DNA of 64,000 nucleotides. It comes from Unio delphinus. Its lineage: Eukaryota; Mollusca; Bivalvia; Unionida; Unionidae. The stretch covers positions 62,001 to 126,000 of the forward strand of contig JAQISU010000343.1 of assembly GCA_029339505.1 (NCBI GenBank), read 5' to 3'. The position numbers were made by a program, and so were the translations under genes. Shown here in pieces: positions 59,801 to 64,000 of the stretch. The notes below the pieces were generated by a model, which worked only from the letters and a program-made list of their open reading frames with translations, had not been told where the DNA came from and did no database searches. Within the stretch, counting starts at the first letter, position 1, and every line of letters starts with the position of its first letter.

Positions 59801-61267
59801 ACTGTGGGGACCTTAGTGGTTTTTAAGATGATCACTTTGGGGGCCTTAGTGGTTTTCAGATCTACACCTTTTATATTTATGACCAAAGAGACACCATAAG
59901 AATTCATGTAGTGAAAACCCATTGTTAATATGACCAAAGAGACACCAAAAGAATTCATGTAGTGAAAACCCATTGTTAATATGACCAAAGAGACACCAAA
60001 AGAATTCATGTAGTGAAAACCCACTGTTAATATGACCAAAGAGACACCATAAGAATTCATGTAGTGAAAACTCATTGTTAATATGACCAAAGAGACACCA
60101 TAAGAATTCATGTAGTGAAAACCGACTGTTAATATGACCAAAGAGACACCATAAGAATTCATGTAGTGAAAACCCATTGTTAAAATGACCAAAGAGACGC
60201 CATAAGAATTCATGTAGTGAAAACCCATTGTTAATATGACCAAAGAGATACCATAAGAATTCATGTAGTGAAAACCCACTGTTAATATGACCAAAGAGAC
60301 ACCATAAGAATTCATGTAGTGAAAACCCATTGTTAATATGACCGCCCATTCAGGAGAAGTAGCAATAATTGGATTTTCAAGATGGCCACTGTTGTGACCA
60401 TATCATCTTTCTGAATAGCACCATTTCATTCCATGGTAGAATCGAATATGTAAAGTTTGATAGAAATCCTGCAAATAATTTATGAGTAGCAATAACAAAC
60501 TTCTACCAATGGGCAGATGACAACAAGCATTAAGGTCTATAGGAAGTTAAGGTCAAAACAAAATAGCATGGAAATTGTTGATTTGAAAACAAAGTTCCAA
60601 ACTGATTTTGTTTCAAACCCAATTCATTATTAGACTTTAGCAAATAGCATGGAAATTGTCGATTTAAAGACAAAGGTCCAAATTGATTTTGTTTCAAACT
60701 CAATTCATTACTGGACTTCAGCAAACAGCATGGAAATTGTTGATTTGAAGAGCTTATTGTCATGTGGCAAATAATGTCTGCAGCTTAGTGTATTTAATAA
60801 ACAAGTTCAAGGTCATGTGACAAAGAATATTGCATGCTTACAGCGTAATTAATAAATAAAGCCCAAAGGTCATGTGGCAAAAAATACTGCATGCTTACAG
60901 TGTAGTTAACAAACAAAGCCCACAGGTCATATGACAAAAAATACTGCATGCTTAGTGTATTTATTAAACAAGTCAAAGGTCATGTGGCAAGGAACACTTC
61001 ATGCTAACAGTGTATTTATTAAATAGAGCCCAAAGGTCATGTAACAAAAAATACTGCATGCTTACAGTGTAGTTAACAAACAAAGCCCAAAGGTCATGTG
61101 ACAAAAAATATTGCTATTGACAGGGCTATGGTGATTTAGTAATATCTTTTAATGAATGGTCAGAATGTAAGATTGACACATTAGTCCTCACCTCATGGTC
61201 ATGTATGAATATACCGGACATATGCTATTGACAGGACTATGGTGATTCTCATTATCCAGTACACCAG
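29747..61267 (-). CDS. DYNC2I1: Cytoplasmic dynein-2 intermediate chain 1, C-terminal 11 exons
   Basis: Exons, in transcript order: 61267-61192, 58998-58961, 57576-57512, 56438-56320, 48730-48643, 45597-45531, 39488-39430, 35933-35888, 33453-33276, 32549-32477 and 29857-29747. All ten joins use GT-AG sites and keep phase, giving about 305 residues and a stop. Family knowledge: DYNC2I1 (WDR60) is a WD40 subunit of the dynein-2 motor for retrograde intraflagellar transport in cilia. Seen: GLSFQLISTEDMAVLHFW, SDLGLAPGGQVKLL, LLPSDPNQFYIATD and FLAGYKDGSFSLYH in the order found in vertebrate WDR60, plus propeller-blade-like WSRSRPCLFF then MYIFDLLERD. The N-terminal disordered half and first blades lie beyond the right edge. 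The alternative, the sister chain DYNC2I2, fits these blocks less well. Confidence 0.9.
30085..30635. repeat. Diverged ~55-65-bp repeats in the last DYNC2I1 intron
   Basis: Loose copies of a motif with ccccaatactgacatgtaaat and a pyrimidine-rich ccccttcc block. Strongly diverged. Confidence 0.7.
30885..31830. repeat. 75-bp minisatellite
   Basis: About 12 copies of a 75-bp unit with tgactcccaaggaccatgag and gtactgtataatctactttat. Each unit holds a short inverted repeat, tactcc...ggagta. Because the period is divisible by three, artefactual plus-strand frames repeat MSHYKTRY. Confidence 0.95.
31850..32175. repeat. ~78-bp array, four copies
   Basis: Units contain ggttgtatgcttttttactcc and atgagtactgtatacacttc. 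It shares gagtactgtata with the preceding 75-bp array, so the two may be related. Confidence 0.92.
32477..32549 (-). CDS. DYNC2I1: DYNC2I1 exon
   Basis: Acceptor tttgcag, donor gtaagatt. It encodes VVNVACSTDYKATGLGIPGR and LPQL. Phase 2 in and 0 out, joining directly to the terminal exon. Confidence 0.85.
32855..33030. repeat. Two short inverted repeats in a DYNC2I1 intron
   Basis: cattggtc (32857) pairs with gaccaatg (32904); then about 40 nt around ctgtccatctttagaagttt (32938-32957) pairs with aaacttctaaagatggacag (32984-33003). Both loops contain gttagcaaggtaac. It looks like a foldback element or a nested hairpin. Confidence 0.8.
33276..33453 (-). CDS. DYNC2I1: DYNC2I1 exon (178 nt)
   Basis: Acceptor attttatag, donor gtatgttt. 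It encodes ENPIMTWSSVTQGRPILSVM, then WSRSRPCLFFVFDDSSNMYI and FDLLERDATPKHIERVSKE. W-S-x-x-RP followed by an FDLL blade end is the strongest WD40 signature in the window. Phase 1 in and 2 out. Confidence 0.92.
33630..33790. repeat. ~65-bp array, three copies
   Basis: Copies of aatgacattgtaaaaacttt and ggtattactctacttaattt. Confidence 0.9.
34095..34222. repeat. 39-bp array, three copies
   Basis: Units with gtgacctaattttcactgaa and tggtatagtactacatata. The surrounding 34000-34760 holds diverged copies of the same theme. Confidence 0.9.
34223..35545. other. DYNC2I1 intron, mostly unique
   Basis: AT-rich intron with a few diverged copies of a tgactccataggcaatagtg-like segment between 34020 and 34760. 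No gene recognised. Confidence 0.5.
35560..35820. repeat. ~36-38-bp minisatellite beside a DYNC2I1 exon
   Basis: About seven copies of atggttaccataataccaaa then tgaaacaatattca. Confidence 0.93.
35888..35933 (-). CDS. DYNC2I1: DYNC2I1 exon (46 nt)
   Basis: Acceptor ctgttaatag, donor gtaagtgg. It encodes AGYKDGSFSLYHTKS, the second half of the blade. The acceptor and first ~17 nt of the exon recur several times in the adjacent upstream intron (35940-36230). Phase 0 in and 1 out. Confidence 0.88.
35917..36235. repeat. ~55-60-bp array containing the exon-8 acceptor
   Basis: Five or six copies in which the plus strand reads aaatctttgtaaccagtctat then taatgagaaa. In transcript sense each gives ctcattaatag-ACTGGTTACAA, a copy of the acceptor and first bases of the exon at 35933. 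Confidence 0.85.
36240..38085 (+). repeat. ~50-bp satellite, left arm of a large inverted repeat
   Basis: About 36 units containing gcatttcactgtataacagt and attaatcaacttccatccc. The left part (36290-36900) is diverged; the right part is highly homogeneous. Its reverse complement is homologous to the array that follows. Confidence 0.95.
38086..39305 (-). repeat. ~50-bp satellite, right (inverted) arm
   Basis: About 24 units containing gcgagttgaataatactatt and gtacagtgaactgtttgtgg. Each is the inverted counterpart of the 36.2-38.1 kb unit: gttgaataatac against gttgattaatac, and acagtgaac against acagtgaaa. Confidence 0.93.
39430..39488 (-). CDS. DYNC2I1: DYNC2I1 exon
   Basis: Acceptor atttcag, donor gtaagttt. 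It encodes TPLDVTCIDFSPFEKPCFL, a WD40 blade opening (IDFSPFxxPxFL) that continues into AGYKDGS in the next exon. Phase 2 in and 0 out. Confidence 0.9.
39785..40078 (-). mobile_element. SINE family A, reverse, 5'-truncated
   Basis: (GT)n, then tagctttaaaacattttcag, catgccaaagacatgtagc and tgactggggttcggatccg. It keeps the B box but ends before the A box, as expected of a truncated copy. Confidence 0.85.
40079..40156. repeat. Displaced copy of the exon-8 acceptor array
   Basis: About 75 bp around aatgtcaacaccatatcata and cacaaatcgttgtaaccagt is nearly identical to 35985-36070, 4 kb away, and abuts the truncated end of the SINE. Confidence 0.9.
40175..40672. repeat. 40-bp minisatellite
   Basis: About 12 copies of gatcaagtaataacactgac then agagcattacagtctaactg. 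Confidence 0.94.
40673..41479. other. DYNC2I1 intron with a possible transposon-end scrap
   Basis: 40832-40880 (gaagcctcgctatagaacac ...) resembles the terminal repeat style of pogo/Tigger-type elements, but no partner end is found. The rest is AT-rich and unassigned. Confidence 0.4.
41485..41900. repeat. ~36-bp minisatellite
   Basis: About ten copies of gattgatacgatttaaattc then tagtggtgtagagattgat. The flanking segment ataatcaaacattctactct occurs at both ends. Confidence 0.93.
41918..42090. repeat. 41-bp array, four copies
   Basis: Copies of acctaactacaattttcag then ctcaagtacatgtactattc. Confidence 0.93.
42091..43540. other. DYNC2I1 intron, unique apart from a small array
   Basis: Three copies of agatgctttgtttttatcaa occur at 42968-43040. 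Repeated gacctttgaccc-like phrases resemble diffuse bivalve intronic repeats. No gene recognised. Confidence 0.55.
43545..44665. repeat. 37-bp minisatellite
   Basis: About 30 copies of aagagtctagatttagatca then gaggccatttggggtca, with recurring variants (gacctgtagcc, tggtgtc) arranged in blocks. Confidence 0.97.
44825..45362. repeat. 30-bp minisatellite
   Basis: About 18 copies of caagttacctctgtcccaca then gcaaaatgat. The period is a multiple of three and stop-free, so both strands show long artefactual frames. Confidence 0.96.
45375..45485. repeat. 55-bp duplication echoing an exon edge
   Basis: Two copies of tgtaatttggtgtattgtaa through atctcagttgtatgggtaag. The last ~20 bp resemble the donor side of the exon at 45531 (atctcagtagaatgggtat). 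Confidence 0.75.
45531..45597 (-). CDS. DYNC2I1: DYNC2I1 exon
   Basis: Acceptor gttcaccag, donor gtaagtat. It encodes GFVFHGLRFSSRAYPNTHST and continues EI. Phase 0 in and 1 out. The 3' exon edge is echoed in a two-copy 55-bp repeat just downstream in transcript sense (45375-45485). Confidence 0.88.
45635..46965. repeat. ~37-40-bp minisatellite
   Basis: About 35 diverged copies of ctacctaatggtattacatc then tgacatcacacagttga. A homogeneous block with aacatctgaaatcacacag lies at 46640-46920. Confidence 0.95.
46966..47340. other. DYNC2I1 intron, nothing recognised
   Basis: AT-rich intron sequence without repeats. Confidence 0.5.
47341..47468. repeat. ~48-bp array, three copies
   Basis: Copies of gatgcacacaggaccacac then aagttgttgctagatgatg. 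Confidence 0.88.
47590..47775. repeat. 42-bp array, four copies
   Basis: Copies of accaaatccattacatatac then agtgaaacctcctaaacc. In-frame on both strands, hence short artefactual ORFs. Confidence 0.93.
47855..48215. repeat. 57-bp array, six to seven copies
   Basis: Near-perfect copies of ttgttttgtatgtctatggt then taatttgtaatagattacc. Very low divergence suggests recent expansion. Confidence 0.95.
48643..48730 (-). CDS. DYNC2I1: DYNC2I1 exon
   Basis: Acceptor ttgtttcag, donor gtaagtaa. It encodes DGFLKTSMRALSMQLLPSDP and NQFYIATDL. LPSDPNxFxIxTD is a family block. Phase 2 in and 0 out. Confidence 0.9.
48820..49785. repeat. 33-bp satellite with higher-order structure
   Basis: Simple 33-bp units (accatattaacatttagaga then taccaacttatgt) fill 48820-49210. 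The rest is built from longer composite units that add aaaacatatttaccaaatga then aaagatagag. Diverged outliers recur at 50230-50345. The 349-codon minus-strand frame here is an artefact. Confidence 0.95.
49786..50344. other. DYNC2I1 intron spacer
   Basis: Mostly unique; contains actagtccaacaggaaatctac near 50170 and outlying satellite units at 50230-50345. Confidence 0.5.
50345..50540 (-). mobile_element. SINE family B-like relic, reverse
   Basis: gaagaaccactgacccatga, gctttctcacatacctatat and gagatttgaatccaggcaga match the reverse complement of the family-B body and B box. The 3' tail and head are missing or diverged. Confidence 0.65.
50640..51254 (+). pseudogene. Ty3/gypsy-type gag relic
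   Basis: A 24-bp tandem repeat (caattacagaatgaaagac) encodes a Gln/Arg coiled-coil-like stretch (MQLQNERQIQLQKER), then KEEREKEEREKEEREFQFR, and after a frameshift FKEKEVDKDKYFPHFE and AENLKWLREHW, typical of the SCAN-like gag of molluscan gypsy elements. Stops after about 150 residues. No protease, RT or LTRs follow; the LINE begins shortly after. Confidence 0.7.
51257..51335 (+). repeat. Left copy of an imperfect direct repeat flanking the LINE
   Basis: ttggacag ... gtgatttcttgtg ... tgtatgctgac ... gtggaca matches 55431-55505 at roughly three quarters identity by eye, in the same orientation, 4.17 kb apart. Confidence 0.75.
51766..53389 (+). pseudogene. LINE ORF1 with esterase-like domain, frameshifted
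   Basis: Starts MAALNKTLNWISNF. A middle domain (LHIQGKGQLIWLQYFF) precedes a Ser/Thr-rich linker, then ERTLIIGSSLLKTI, an SGNH-type block I with the nucleophile Ser context. Near 53208 the frame shifts; the block with GGNDAS (block III-like) continues in another frame to a TAG at 53389. Family knowledge: CR1-group ORF1 proteins can carry such esterases. The chaperone/RNA-binding role is inferred. Confidence 0.75.
53395..55321 (+). pseudogene. LINE ORF2 remnant: RT domain, no endonuclease
   Basis: Begins in the post-endonuclease linker (MKTRDQFKARGNHAKYK), shifts frame near the T-run at about 53662-53669, then runs open for about 550 residues. RT motifs in order: KKATGLDQIGP, YRPISILPNLSKLIEK, VFVDFRKVFDMVDH (motif A), GVPQGSILGPLLF (B), LYADDTTL (C, YADD intact), LLGVLVDNNLSW (E). 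The ~230-residue endonuclease expected upstream is absent, so the copy cannot be autonomous. Confidence 0.85.
55431..55505 (+). repeat. Right copy of the direct repeat flanking the LINE
   Basis: atggacag ... gtgatcccttgtg ... tgtatgctgac ... gtggacag, paired with 51257-51335. Starts about 15 bp after the LINE 3' end. Confidence 0.75.
55515..56012. repeat. 38-bp minisatellite 3' of the LINE
   Basis: About 13 copies of ttggtacaaacaagcagacc then aagcatgagttgaatcc. Gives overlapping minus-strand artefactual frames. Confidence 0.95.
56013..56319. other. DYNC2I1 intron, nothing recognised
   Basis: Spacer between the 38-bp array and the exon at 56320. Confidence 0.5.
56320..56438 (-). CDS. DYNC2I1: DYNC2I1 exon
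   Basis: Acceptor ttggttcag, donor gttagt. It encodes VVAEIMHPDPSGSESDLGLA, then PGGQVKLLKSSSLTLDGPA. The SDLGL-PGG-VKL block is distinctive of WDR60. Phase 0 in and 2 out. Confidence 0.9.
56439..57511. other. DYNC2I1 intron, nothing recognised
   Basis: AT-rich intron without tandem arrays, the longest array-free stretch in the right half of the window. Confidence 0.5.
57512..57576 (-). CDS. DYNC2I1: DYNC2I1 exon (WD40 blade start)
   Basis: Acceptor attttag, donor gtaagtt. It encodes SSAGLSFQLISTEDMAVLHF and ends with W in phase 0. GLSFQL followed by a VLHFW blade end is a clear WDR60 match. Confidence 0.88.
57703..57992 (+). mobile_element. SINE family A, full-length-like
   Basis: A box ggtggcctagtggttagag, B box gtgggttcaatccccagcc, body gggacatcatgctacatgtc and aactgcctcactgcagac, tail gctacgttaaaaatcctaat then (caaa)n. 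Antisense to DYNC2I1. Confidence 0.92.
58098..58580 (+). repeat. Left arm of an inverted duplication (~45-bp array plus SINE-like end)
   Basis: About nine units of gatcagcacttgtcccaaaa then attagcccaccaatcaaacc (58130-58500), bounded by ttaaatgcactgaaaaaatat on the left and ttatggcacattaagacatg (58531-58550) on the right. The reverse complement of 61700-62085 has the same parts in the same order. Confidence 0.9.
58961..58998 (-). CDS. DYNC2I1: DYNC2I1 exon (38 nt)
   Basis: Acceptor ttcttcaccag, donor gtaagtgc. It encodes NKAGQHSSDSSD in phase with both neighbours, leading directly into DSSAGLSFQL. Short and Ser-rich, so it is called from splice sites and phase. Confidence 0.75.
59540..59862. 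repeat. 33-bp minisatellite
   Basis: Nine copies of ggttttcaagatgatcactg then tgggggccttagt. A lone copy recurs at 60363-60395, on the far side of the next array. Confidence 0.95.
59875..60348. repeat. 51-bp minisatellite nested in the 33-bp family
   Basis: Nine copies of agagacaccataagaattca then tgtagtgaaaacccattgtt. Both sides are flanked by taataattggattttcaaga (59547 and 60365). Confidence 0.95.
60490..60770. repeat. ~80-bp array, two to three copies
   Basis: Copies of aaatagcatggaaattgttg then ccaaattgattttgtttcaa. Confidence 0.85.
60795..61135. repeat. ~55-58-bp array ending in an exon-like piece
   Basis: About five copies of caaaggtcatgtgacaaaaa then atactgcatgcttacagtg. The last copy runs into ttgctattgacagggctatg, a near copy of part of the exon at 61192-61267. 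Confidence 0.85.
61192..61267 (-). CDS. DYNC2I1: DYNC2I1 exon (first visible, 76 nt)
   Basis: Acceptor tgcag, donor gtgagg. It encodes GVLDNENHHSPVNSICPV and then YSYMTM. It enters by completing a codon with 2 nt and leaves with 2 nt. Part of its sequence, gctattgacagg, is repeated at 61112-61134 at the edge of the neighbouring array. Identification rests on phase and position more than on conservation. Confidence 0.7.
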
Positions 61268-61529
61268 CTGCATTAGAAAAAGGAAAAAAAAAAATTATTA
61301 CACAACATTTATAGAAGCCTTGGTGGCAAAAATACAAGTCTATGAAAAGGAAACATTAAATAATCATCAAGGCATATAAATTTTAACTTCATGCCTAATT
61401 TCTTCTTTAGTGTATGATTTTTTAACACTTCTTTTCTTATTTTTTAATTATCCTATCTTATTTCCAAACCAAAGTGTACCATATAACTACATAATATCAG
61501 AAAGGTACATGTTCAAAGTTGAAATAGGC

Positions 61530-61700
61530 CAGGCCAGGATGGGCTATACACAGGCCAGGATAGGATGGTCAGCAAACCAATCCCTAGATGGAGAAGCTGT
61601 AGCGACTAAGTGATTAGGATGCCAGAGTCAGGACCAGAAGGGTGAAAGTTCAAAGACTACACAGACCAGGTCATCTTGGTCATTGTGGTCCAACCCCTGG
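61530..61700 (+). mobile_element. tRNA-like SINE head, third family
   Basis: gctgtagcgactaagtgatt resembles an A box and agggtgaaagttcaaagac a diverged B box. Its downstream part (to about 61785) is the sequence shared, inverted, with 58504-58575. Confidence 0.45.
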
Positions 61701-62090
61701 CATGGTACTTTACTCCAACTGTCATAACACAATATAGACCTTCATGTCTTAATGTGCCATAACAAAGAAGAGAACATAATAGATTATCTATTTTTTCTGA
61801 AGTATTTTTCTAGCTGCTCTTTCAGGCTGATCTCCATGCTTTGATTGGTGGGCTAATCATTGGACAAGCAGTGATCTCTGTTGGTTTTATTGGTGGGCTG
61901 ATTTATGGAACAAGTGCTGATCTATGTTGGTTTGATTTGTTGGCAGATTTTTGGGAAAAGTGCCAATCTCTGCTGGATGGATTGGTGGGGTCATGTATGG
62001 GACAAGTGATGATCTCCTTTGGTTTGATTGGTAGAATAATTCTTAGGACAAGTGCTGATCTCCATATTTTCTCTGTGCATTTTTTTTTAC
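61700..62090 (-). repeat. Right arm of the inverted duplication
   Basis: cttcatgtcttaatgtgcca and taacaaagaagagaacataa, then inverted units gattggtgggctaat ... ggacaagtgctgatctcc. It is the reverse complement of the 58098-58580 arm with substitutions. Confidence 0.9.
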
Positions 62091-62104
62091 AGCAATGCAT
62101 TAAA

Positions 62105-62425
62105 AGTCAGACCACTGCAATGGCCTAAGTGGTTAAAGCATCCACCTTGGATGCAGGAGGTTGTGGGTTGGAAACCCAGCCAAGTCATACCAAAGACTTC
62201 TAAAAATGGTACTAGCAGCTGCCTTGATTGTCATTTAGCATTATGAGGTTAACATTAGGATTGGTCAACCTGTTGTCAGCATAACGTGACTAAGAAGGAC
62301 ATGATGCCACATGTCTGTGGCATGGTGCCCCAGTGCTAGATAATGCTATAATGCTTTAAACTGCCACACTGCAGACATCTTAGTGATATGACTCAAGTTG
62401 CTTTGTTAAAATTCCAAACACATAC
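62105..62425 (+). mobile_element. SINE family A, near full length
   Basis: Head actgcaatggcctaagtggt, B box ttgtgggttggaaacccagc, body ggacatgatgccacatgtct and taaactgccacactgcaga, tail gctttgttaaaattcc. Confidence 0.88.
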
Positions 62426-62566
62426 ACAATTTAAAGGACAGTTATTTCTGATACAACCCTATCTAGTGCTGAAACTGTTACAAACCTCTGTTTGCTCCAT
62501 GTCTACCAAATTTAAATTAGTGTGCTTTGCCCTCTGTGGACAATTCAATGAATGACATTTAAGCAG

Positions 62567-62568
<2 letters not shown>

Positions 62569-62611
<43 letters not shown>
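62569..62611. repeat. (AT)n microsatellite
   Basis: An uninterrupted AT run of about 42 bp. Confidence 0.97.
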
Positions 62612-62613
<2 letters not shown>

Positions 62614-62639
62614 AATCAACAAATCAATCAATAAATCAG

Positions 62640-64000
62640 CACAAGTCATATATCAGCACAAGCCATAAGGGAATGATCAGCACAAGTCATAATGGAATGA
62701 TCAGTACAAGTCTTAAGGGAATGATCAGCACAAGTCATAATCAAATGATCAGTACAAGTCATAAAGGAATGATTAGCACAAGTCATAATGGAATGATCAG
62801 TACAAGTCATAAGGGAATGATCACAAGTCATAATGATATGATCAGCACAAGTCATAATGGAATGATCACAAGTCATATTGGGATGATCAGCACAAGTCAT
62901 AATGGAATGATCAGTACAAGTCATAATGGAATGATCAGCACAAGTCATAAGGGAATGATCAGCACAAGTCATAATGGAATGATCACTACAAGTCATAATC
63001 GAATGATCACAAGTAATAATGATATGATCAGCACAAGTCATACTCAAATGATCACAACAATTCATAATCAAATGATCACATCAAGCCATAATTGAATGAT
63101 CAGCACAAGTCATAACAGAATGATCAGCACAAGTCATAATCGAATGATCACAACAAGCCATAATGGAATGATCAGCACAAGTCATAATGGAATGATCAGC
63201 ATAAGTCATAATCAAATGATCACAACAATTCATAATCAAATATTCACAAGTCATATTGAAATGATTAGCACAAGTCATAATGGATTGATCAGCACAAGTC
63301 ATAATGGAATGATCAGCACAAGTCATATTGGAATCATCAGCACAAGTCATAATGGATTGATCAGCACAAGTCATAATGGAATGATCAGCACAAGTCATAA
63401 TCAAATGATCACAACAATTCATAATCAAATATTCACAAGTCATTTTGGAATGATCAGCACAAGTTATAATGGAATGATCAGCACAGGTCATAATGGAATG
63501 ATCAGTACAAGTCATAATGGATTGATCAGCACAAGTCATAATGTATTGATCAGTACAAGTCATAATGGAATGATCATCACAAGTCATAATGGAATGATCA
63601 GTACAAGTCATAATGGATTGATCAGCACAAGTCATAATGGATTGATCAGTACAAGTCATAATGGATTGATCAGTACAAGTCATAATGGATTGATCAGTAC
63701 AAGTCATAATGGATTGATCAGTACAAGTCATAATGGAATGATCAGCACAAGTTATAATTGAATCATCAGCACAAGTCATAATGGATTGATCAGTACAAGT
63801 CATAATGGAATGATCAGCACAAGTTATAATGGAATGATCAGCACAAGTCATAATGGAATGATCAGTACAAGTCATAATGGATTGATCAGTACAAGTCATA
63901 ATGGAATGATCAGCACAAGTCATAATGGAATGATCATAAAAAGTCATAATGGAATGATAAGTACAAGTCATAATGGATTGATCAGTACAAGTCATAATGG
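62640..64000. repeat. 24-bp satellite, open at right edge
   Basis: More than 50 copies of atgatcagcacaagtcataa then tgga, with agta/agca and attg/aatg variants and a composite block (caatcaaa...ttcataatc) repeated near 63040, 63215 and 63400. The period of 24 keeps both strands open, so the 140-304-codon frames are artefacts. Confidence 0.97.

Noticed and set aside
59482..60349. 167- and 282-codon minus-strand frames
   Set aside because: Come from 33- and 51-bp arrays; peptides are perfect unit repeats.
62646..63995. Long open frames on both strands (140-304 codons)
   Set aside because: Product of a 24-bp stop-free satellite; both strands open over the same bases.

Overview
The window is AT-rich animal nuclear DNA. 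It is probably from a bivalve or a related mollusc. That assignment is an inference from spliced genes with GT-AG introns, many tRNA-derived SINE copies, a CR1/jockey-like LINE, a Tigger/pogo DNA transposon and dense minisatellites, plus intronic 'gacctttgacc'-type motifs. Nothing suggests a bacterium, an organelle or a virus. Tandem arrays fill roughly 25 kb, more than a third of the window, and almost every long open frame is a by-product of an array whose period is a multiple of three.

Two host genes can be supported, and they converge tail to tail. On the plus strand, five phase-compatible exons between 4138 and 18828 encode the catalytic core and C-terminus of a mitochondrial poly(A) polymerase (MTPAP/PAPD1 family); the last exon adds about 280 residues of charged low-complexity tail. 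On the minus strand, eleven phase-compatible exons between 61267 and 29747 encode the C-terminal WD40 half of dynein-2 intermediate chain 1 (DYNC2I1/WDR60), the intraflagellar-transport motor subunit; its 5' exons lie beyond the right edge. The genes share no pathway that I can infer, and about 10.9 kb of repeats separates their stop codons.

Layout: 1-1545, a 44-bp satellite running off the left edge; 1.5-4.1 kb, SINE debris, an array grown from a SINE 3' tail and a possible DIRS-like gag relic; 4.1-18.8 kb, MTPAP with arrays in introns 1, 2 and 4, a possible DIRS-like RNase H/recombinase relic and two SINEs; 19.1-19.9 kb, an internally deleted Tigger-like transposon; 20.3-29.7 kb, intergenic SINEs and minisatellites; 29.7-61.3 kb, DYNC2I1 with intronic arrays, a 3-kb inverted satellite, a Ty3/gypsy gag relic and a CR1/jockey-like LINE; 61.7-64.0 kb, an inverted-duplication arm, a SINE, an (AT)n run and a 24-bp satellite running off the right edge.

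The most unusual theme is that several minisatellites are built from exon edges and their splice sites. MTPAP exon 2 has its acceptor in a 33-bp, in-frame array and its donor in a 50-bp array. DYNC2I1 exons at 35888-35933 and 45531-45597 show the same pattern more weakly. Two large inverted repeats lie in DYNC2I1 introns, and one pair brackets two exons whose combined length is a multiple of three.
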